DNA of 64,000 bases from Candidatus Phosphoribacter baldrii (GTDB lineage Bacteria > Actinomycetota > Actinomycetes > Actinomycetales > Dermatophilaceae), in contig JADIZV010000002.1 in assembly GCA_016704565.1 (NCBI GenBank), positions 310,001 through 374,000 on the forward strand, given 5' to 3'. Below, in pieces: positions 60,683 to 64,000 of the stretch; within the stretch, counting starts at the first letter, position 1; every line of letters begins with the position of its first letter. Both the position numbers and the translations under genes were made by a program. The notes under the pieces are model-generated. The model saw only the letters and a program-made list of their open reading frames with translations, was not told the origin of the DNA and did no database searches.

Positions 60683-60782
60683 CACGGGAGTGCGGATCAA
60701 CCACGTGATCTCCGCCCCACCGGAGGGGTCGGCAGGACTCCGGGCCCGGACGCAGCGCCGCCGCCCGACTAGAGTCGAGCCC

Positions 60783-61592
60783 ATGGACAAAGTCGTCTCA
60801 TCCGCTGTCGACGCGATCGCGGGCATCGAATCGGGCATGTCGCTCGCCGTCGGTGGTTTCGGTCTCTGCGGCATCCCTTCCGTTCTCATCCAAGCCCTGC
60901 ACGACAGCGGCGCCGACCAGCTCGAGGTCATTTCCAACAACTGCGGCGTCGACGACTGGGGTCTGGGAATCCTCTTGCGAGACAAGCGGATCCGCCGCAT
61001 GGTCTCCTCTTACGTCGGTGAGAACAAGGAGTTCGAGCGCCAGTACCTCTCTGGTGAGCTCGAGGTCGAGCTCACCCCGCAGGGCACCCTGGCCGAGCGC
61101 ATGCGGGCCGGGGGGAGCGGCATACCGGCGTTCTTCACGATGACCGGGGTTGGCACCCAGGTGGCTGAGGGCGGGATGCCTTGGCGGTATGCCGCGGACG
61201 GCAGCGTCGCGGTCGCGTCCCCGCCCAAGGAGGTCCGCGAGTACGACTGGATGGGCAAGCGCCGCGAGTTCGTCCTTGAGCGGGCGATCGTCGCCGACTA
61301 TGCCCTCGTCCGCGCCGACAAGGGCGACCGGCACGGCAACCTCGTCTTCAACGAGTCGGCCCGCAACTTCAACCCGCTGGCCGCGATGGCCGGTCGGATC
61401 ACCATCGCCGAGGTCGAGGAGCTCGTCGAGCCGGGCGAGCTGGACCCCGACCACATCCACCTGCCGGGCATCTTCGTCCAGCGCGTGCTGGCCCTGACTC
61501 CTGAGCAGGCCGCGACCAAGCGGATCGAGCGCCGGACCGTCCGCCCCAAGCCCGCCGCGGATGCTGCGGCCACGACCGAGCAGGAGGCCTGA
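60783..61592 (+). CDS. scoA: 3-oxoacid CoA-transferase subunit A
   Basis: A 269-residue alpha subunit of succinyl-CoA:3-ketoacid CoA-transferase, activating acetoacetate with succinyl-CoA. GGFGLCGIPSVLI near the start is the CoA-binding signature; SNNCGVDDWGLGILL, GTLAERMRAGGSGIPAFFTMTGVGT and KGDRHGNLVFNESARNFNP follow. The ATG at 60783 is preceded by GTCGAGCCC only. The last 25 residues are an Ala/Pro-rich tail. Three bases separate it from the beta subunit gene. Confidence 0.93.
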   Translation: MDKVVSSAVDAIAGIESGMSLAVGGFGLCGIPSVLIQALHDSGADQLEVISNNCGVDDWGLGILLRDKRIRRMVSSYVGENKEFERQYLSGELEVELTPQGTLAERMRAGGSGIPAFFTMTGVGTQVAEGGMPWRYAADGSVAVASPPKEVREYDWMGKRREFVLERAIVADYALVRADKGDRHGNLVFNESARNFNPLAAMAGRITIAEVEELVEPGELDPDHIHLPGIFVQRVLALTPEQAATKRIERRTVRPKPAADAAATTEQEA

Positions 61593-61595
61593 GCC

Positions 61596-62237
61596 ATGGC
61601 GCTCACCCGTGAGCAGATGGCGGCCCGGGCCGCGCTGGAGCTGAAGGATGGCGACTACGTCAACCTCGGCATCGGCCTTCCGACCCTCGTGCCCAACTAC
61701 GTGCCCGACGACGTCGAGATCGTCCTGCAGTCCGAGAACGGCATCCTCGGGGTCGGGGCCTACCCGATCGACGGCGAGGAAGACCCCGACCTCATCAACG
61801 CCGGCAAGGAGACCGTGACGATCCGCCGGGGCGCGTCGTTCTTCGACTCGGCGACCAGCTTCGGGATGATCCGCGGCGGCAAGGTCAACGCCGCGATCCT
61901 CGGCGCGATGCAGGTCTCGGCCGCTGGCGACATCGCCAACTGGATGATCCCCGGCAAGATGGTCAAGGGCATGGGCGGCGCGATGGACCTCGTCCACGGC
62001 GCTCAGCACGTCATCGTCCTCATGGAGCACGTGGCCCGCGACGGCACCCACAAGATCGTCCAGGAGTGTTCGCTGCCCTACACCGGCAAGCGGGTCGTCC
62101 ACCGGATCATCACCGACCTTGCGGTCATGGACGTCACCCCCGATGGGCTGGTCCTGCGCGAGCTGGCGCCGGGCGTCACCGTCGATGAGGTGCGCACCGC
62201 GACCGGCCCGGACTTCCGGGTCGAGCTCGACGGCTGA
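61596..62237 (+). CDS. scoB: 3-oxoacid CoA-transferase subunit B
   Basis: A 213-residue beta subunit carrying the catalytic glutamate, Glu47 in LQSENGILG. GDYVNLGIGLPTLVPNY precedes it; MVKGMGGAMDLVHGA and the C-terminal LRELAPGVTVDEVRTATGPDF follow. It is co-transcribed with scoA and ends at a strong terminator. Confidence 0.95.
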   Translation: MALTREQMAARAALELKDGDYVNLGIGLPTLVPNYVPDDVEIVLQSENGILGVGAYPIDGEEDPDLINAGKETVTIRRGASFFDSATSFGMIRGGKVNAAILGAMQVSAAGDIANWMIPGKMVKGMGGAMDLVHGAQHVIVLMEHVARDGTHKIVQECSLPYTGKRVVHRIITDLAVMDVTPDGLVLRELAPGVTVDEVRTATGPDFRVELDG

Positions 62238-62268
62238 GCAGCCTTCGCGTCGGACCCTCAGGGGTCGA

Positions 62269-62309
62269 TCACGGTCACCACCTGGATCAGGCGGTGACCG
62301 TGACGTTTT
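62269..62309 (+). terminator. Rho-independent terminator after the CoA-transferase genes
   Basis: TCACGGTCACC (62269-62279) and GGTGACCGTGA (62293-62303) make a perfect 11-bp stem with a 13-base loop, followed by CGTTTTC on the + strand. It overlaps the last codons of the convergent TIGR03089 gene. Confidence 0.82.
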
Positions 62310-62997
62310 CGGCGGCCAGGCGCTGGGTCTGGTCACCGCTCGGGGTGGTGATGACGACGACCGAGCCGTCGGCCGCCCAGGCACTGAGCATGGCGCGCAA
62401 GGCAGGTCCCAGCGGTCCGGTGACGTGGACGCGTGCTCGCTGCGGCCAGTCGCGGGTCACCACGACCTGCCCGTATGCCGTCCGCTCACCGTCCGCGCTC
62501 AGCGCCGGCTCGGCGGGGTCGGCGCTGTCCCACGCCGCGAACTGGTCGCCGAAGCTGGACAGTTCCTTGGCCTCGTCGAGCACGTCTGCGGGCGTCTGCG
62601 GGTTGCCCCGGGCCAGCGCAGCGAGGGTGACGAGCACGGCATACCGGCCGTCGTCGACCGTCCCGATGGCGACGGCGGGGGACGTGGTGACGACGACGTC
62701 TGCGCCCGCCGCGTCGGGGCCGGTGATGACGTGGCAGCCGACCGACCAGGCGGCCAGGGCCCAATAGGCCGCGCGCCAGTGCAGCGGGAGGTCGAGGCCG
62801 ACGGTGTTGCCGACGGTGACGTCGCCCTCGTCCTGCAGGAGGTTGGCCGCCTTGGCGACCCAGTTGGCCAGGGTCTTGGCCGACAGCTCGATCCGCTCGC
62901 CGGTGGCGTCGTCGTAGCACGTGATCCGCGGGCGGGTGGCGTCTGAGCGCAGCATGGTGGCCAGGACGTCGGCGGGGGCGGGGGCGGGGCGCGGCAC
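62287..62997 (-). CDS. TIGR03089 family protein
   Basis: A 236-residue protein of the actinobacterial TIGR03089 family, which resembles a truncated AMP-binding enzyme N-terminal domain (TGERIELSAKTLANWVAKAANLLQDEGDVTVGNTV...HWRAAYWALAAWSVG). No ATP-binding signature or C-terminal domain of acyl-adenylate enzymes is present, so catalysis is unlikely. Its 3' end is shared with the CoA-transferase terminator. It is divergent from the glycosylase gene by 31 bases. Confidence 0.85.
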   Translation of the reverse strand: MPRPAPAPADVLATMLRSDATRPRITCYDDATGERIELSAKTLANWVAKAANLLQDEGDVTVGNTVGLDLPLHWRAAYWALAAWSVGCHVITGPDAAGADVVVTTSPAVAIGTVDDGRYAVLVTLAALARGNPQTPADVLDEAKELSSFGDQFAAWDSADPAEPALSADGERTAYGQVVVTRDWPQRARVHVTGPLGPALRAMLSAWAADGSVVVITTPSGDQTQRLAAENVTVTA

Positions 62998-63028
62998 GGC
63001 GTCAGCCTACGTCGATAGAGTCCGGGCC

Positions 63029-63952
63029 ATGACCGAGCCGGACGCCCAACGTCGTTGGCGCAGCCCGCGTCCGGTGCAGCTCGCGGCGATCATGGCCTCG
63101 TTCCGGCGGGGTGGCGGCGACCCGACGTTCCGGGTGGGGGCGGGCGGGTCGGTGGTGCGCGGCATACGGACTCCTGGCGGGCCCGCCACCCTCGAACTGG
63201 ACTGTGCCCCAAAGGAGTCCGAGGTGTCGGCGCGAGCGTGGGGGGCTGGGGCTTCGTGGGCGGTGGAGCAAGCTCCGGCGTTGCTGGGGGAGGGTGACGA
63301 CGCCGGTGGGTTCGTGGCGTTGCGCCCGCCAGTCGCTGCGGCGATCCGGCGCTTTCCCGGATGGCGGGTGCCTCGCAGCGGGCTGGTCCTGGATGCTCTC
63401 GTGCCGGCGATCATCGAGCAGAAGGTGACCGGCAAGGAGGCATTCAGCGGCTATCAGCGGTTGGTTCGGCGCTTCGGCGAGGTCGCGCCCGGGCCGTGGG
63501 GCGACGCGGGTCTGCGAGTGCCGCCGGATGCGGCCGGGTGGCGGGCGATCCCGTCGTGGGACTTCCTGGGTGCGTCGGTTGACGCCGGTCGTGCGGACAC
63601 GATCCAGCGGGTATGCCGGGTGGCTGGCTCCCTGGAGCGGCTCACCGCCGGTGCGCCTGAGGCTGGTCGGGCCGGGCTGCGGACGGTGCCGGGGATTGGC
63701 GTGTGGACGGCAGCGGAGGTGGCCCAGCGGGCCTGGGGCGATGCCGACGCGGTGAGCTTCGGGGACTACCACGTGGCGCGCAACATCGGGTGGACGTTGG
63801 TGGGGGAGGAGTTGGACGACGCTGGGTTGGCGCAGCTGTTGGAGCCGTATGCCGGGCATCGGTTCCGGGTCCAGCGGCTGTTGGAACTGGCCGGCCACCA
63901 GCGGCCGCGGCATGGCCCCCGGATGGCGCCGCGGACCCACCTGCCGAGCTGA
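63029..63952 (+). CDS. DNA-3-methyladenine glycosylase, AlkA-like
   Basis: A 307-residue HhH-GPD base-excision enzyme. The helix-hairpin-helix is LRTVPGIGVWTAAEVAQRAWGD and the catalytic Asp follows in AVSFGDYHVARN. LDALVPAIIEQKVTGKEAFSGYQRLVRRFGE is the family core helix region. The N-terminal 100 residues resemble the AlkA TBP-like domain. The ATG at 63029 was chosen over upstream frame on the basis of fold. The last 48 bases of the window, beyond its stop, show no gene. Confidence 0.87.
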   Translation: MTEPDAQRRWRSPRPVQLAAIMASFRRGGGDPTFRVGAGGSVVRGIRTPGGPATLELDCAPKESEVSARAWGAGASWAVEQAPALLGEGDDAGGFVALRPPVAAAIRRFPGWRVPRSGLVLDALVPAIIEQKVTGKEAFSGYQRLVRRFGEVAPGPWGDAGLRVPPDAAGWRAIPSWDFLGASVDAGRADTIQRVCRVAGSLERLTAGAPEAGRAGLRTVPGIGVWTAAEVAQRAWGDADAVSFGDYHVARNIGWTLVGEELDDAGLAQLLEPYAGHRFRVQRLLELAGHQRPRHGPRMAPRTHLPS

Positions 63953-64000
63953 GCGGCACCTCCCCGCGCGGCCTTGGCCATGCCGAGTCTGCCCTGCCAG

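Larger units (their letters stand above)
656..63854. repeat. Dispersed octamer GTATGCCG / CGGCATAC across the window
   Basis: The word GTATGCCG or its complement recurs every 0.6-0.7 kb on average; I counted about 90-100 copies by eye. Examples begin at 656, 5345, 5363, 28181, 28210, 35066, 39589 and 63847. Copies lie in genes of both strands and between genes. In coding sequence they occur in every phase: Tyr-Ala as TAT-GCC, Ala-Tyr as GCA-TAC, Gly-Ile as GGC-ATA and Gly-Met-Pro as GGT-ATG-CCG. They therefore force codons (TAT, ATA, GCA) that are otherwise rare here. At about 70 percent GC some two copies would be expected. No orientation bias is obvious. The gap from about 30.5 to 33.1 kb, covering the mini-peptide genes, is the longest I noticed. 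The behaviour resembles HIP1-type highly iterated words, and its function is unknown. Confidence 0.85.

Noticed and set aside
656..63854. Octamer as a KOPS/AIMS-type oriented chromosome signal
   Set aside because: Orientation looks balanced over the window; a true polar signal would be skewed. Needs whole-genome counts.
63766..63981. Short minus-strand frame at the right edge beginning MAKAARGG
   Set aside because: It runs antisense through the glycosylase gene and lacks recognisable features.

Overview
The window is a gene-dense chromosomal segment of a very GC-rich actinobacterium. Lineage markers are a SigR/RsrA redox sigma system of the mycothiol-using type, the 24-residue ribosomal protein bL37, nickel superoxide dismutase with its SodX protease, an acyl-CoA carboxylase with an epsilon subunit, an F420-type luciferase-like oxidoreductase and a galactofuranan locus. 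A Micrococcales member close to the Intrasporangiaceae is my best guess, inferred from gene content and not tested. There are no rRNA, tRNA, insertion sequence or CRISPR features.

Layout. 0-8.5 kb: an amidase, then a tightly overlapping peptide ABC-importer operon ending in a P1-type aminopeptidase, punctuated by three copies of a 60-bp palindromic element. 8.6-17.4 kb: SDR, 4-alpha-glucanotransferase, YciI, alpha/beta hydrolase, class V aminotransferase, and a multidrug exporter divergent from its TetR regulator. 17.5-20.1 kb: a copper chaperone / DyP peroxidase / membrane protein cluster. 20.2-29.7 kb: thioesterase, paired M16 peptidases, Ogt, HisN, PAP2, RsgA, AroA, a YedK/HMCES protein and a hydrolase. 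29.7-31.0 kb: sigR-rsrA with an autoregulatory-type promoter, facing the gene for bL37.

31.2-35.1 kb is the most unusual part. Five consecutive, well-spaced mini-genes encode peptides of 31-57 residues. Four of them carry one, two, three and one copies of a core reading DGPTAMFTWEPDRRK or a close variant, and three share an N-terminal segment ending TP-V/L-W. Two overlapping genes for membrane-anchored HD-domain proteins follow directly. Synonymous-biased divergence between the first and last core-bearing genes argues that the peptides are translated and selected. I recognise no family for them.

35-42 kb: sodX-sodN behind rfbC-rfbA, rfbD, a secreted cell-wall enzyme, accE-accD and birA. 42-52.8 kb: class III cyclase, enoyl-CoA hydratase, a two-component system, GtrA-purK-purE, CoA-binding protein, LLM oxidoreductase, SDR, DUF427 and acyl-CoA dehydrogenase. 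52.8-60.6 kb: a galactan/cell-surface locus (double-domain glycosyltransferase, LCP ligase, Glf, GlfT2-like enzyme, GtrA, GT2). 60.6-64 kb: a phased GATCACG array, the two CoA-transferase subunits with a terminator, a TIGR03089-type protein and an AlkA-type glycosylase.

Overlying everything is a dispersed octamer, GTATGCCG/CGGCATAC. By eye there are about 90-100 copies in 64 kb in both orientations and all codon phases, against roughly two expected for this base composition.
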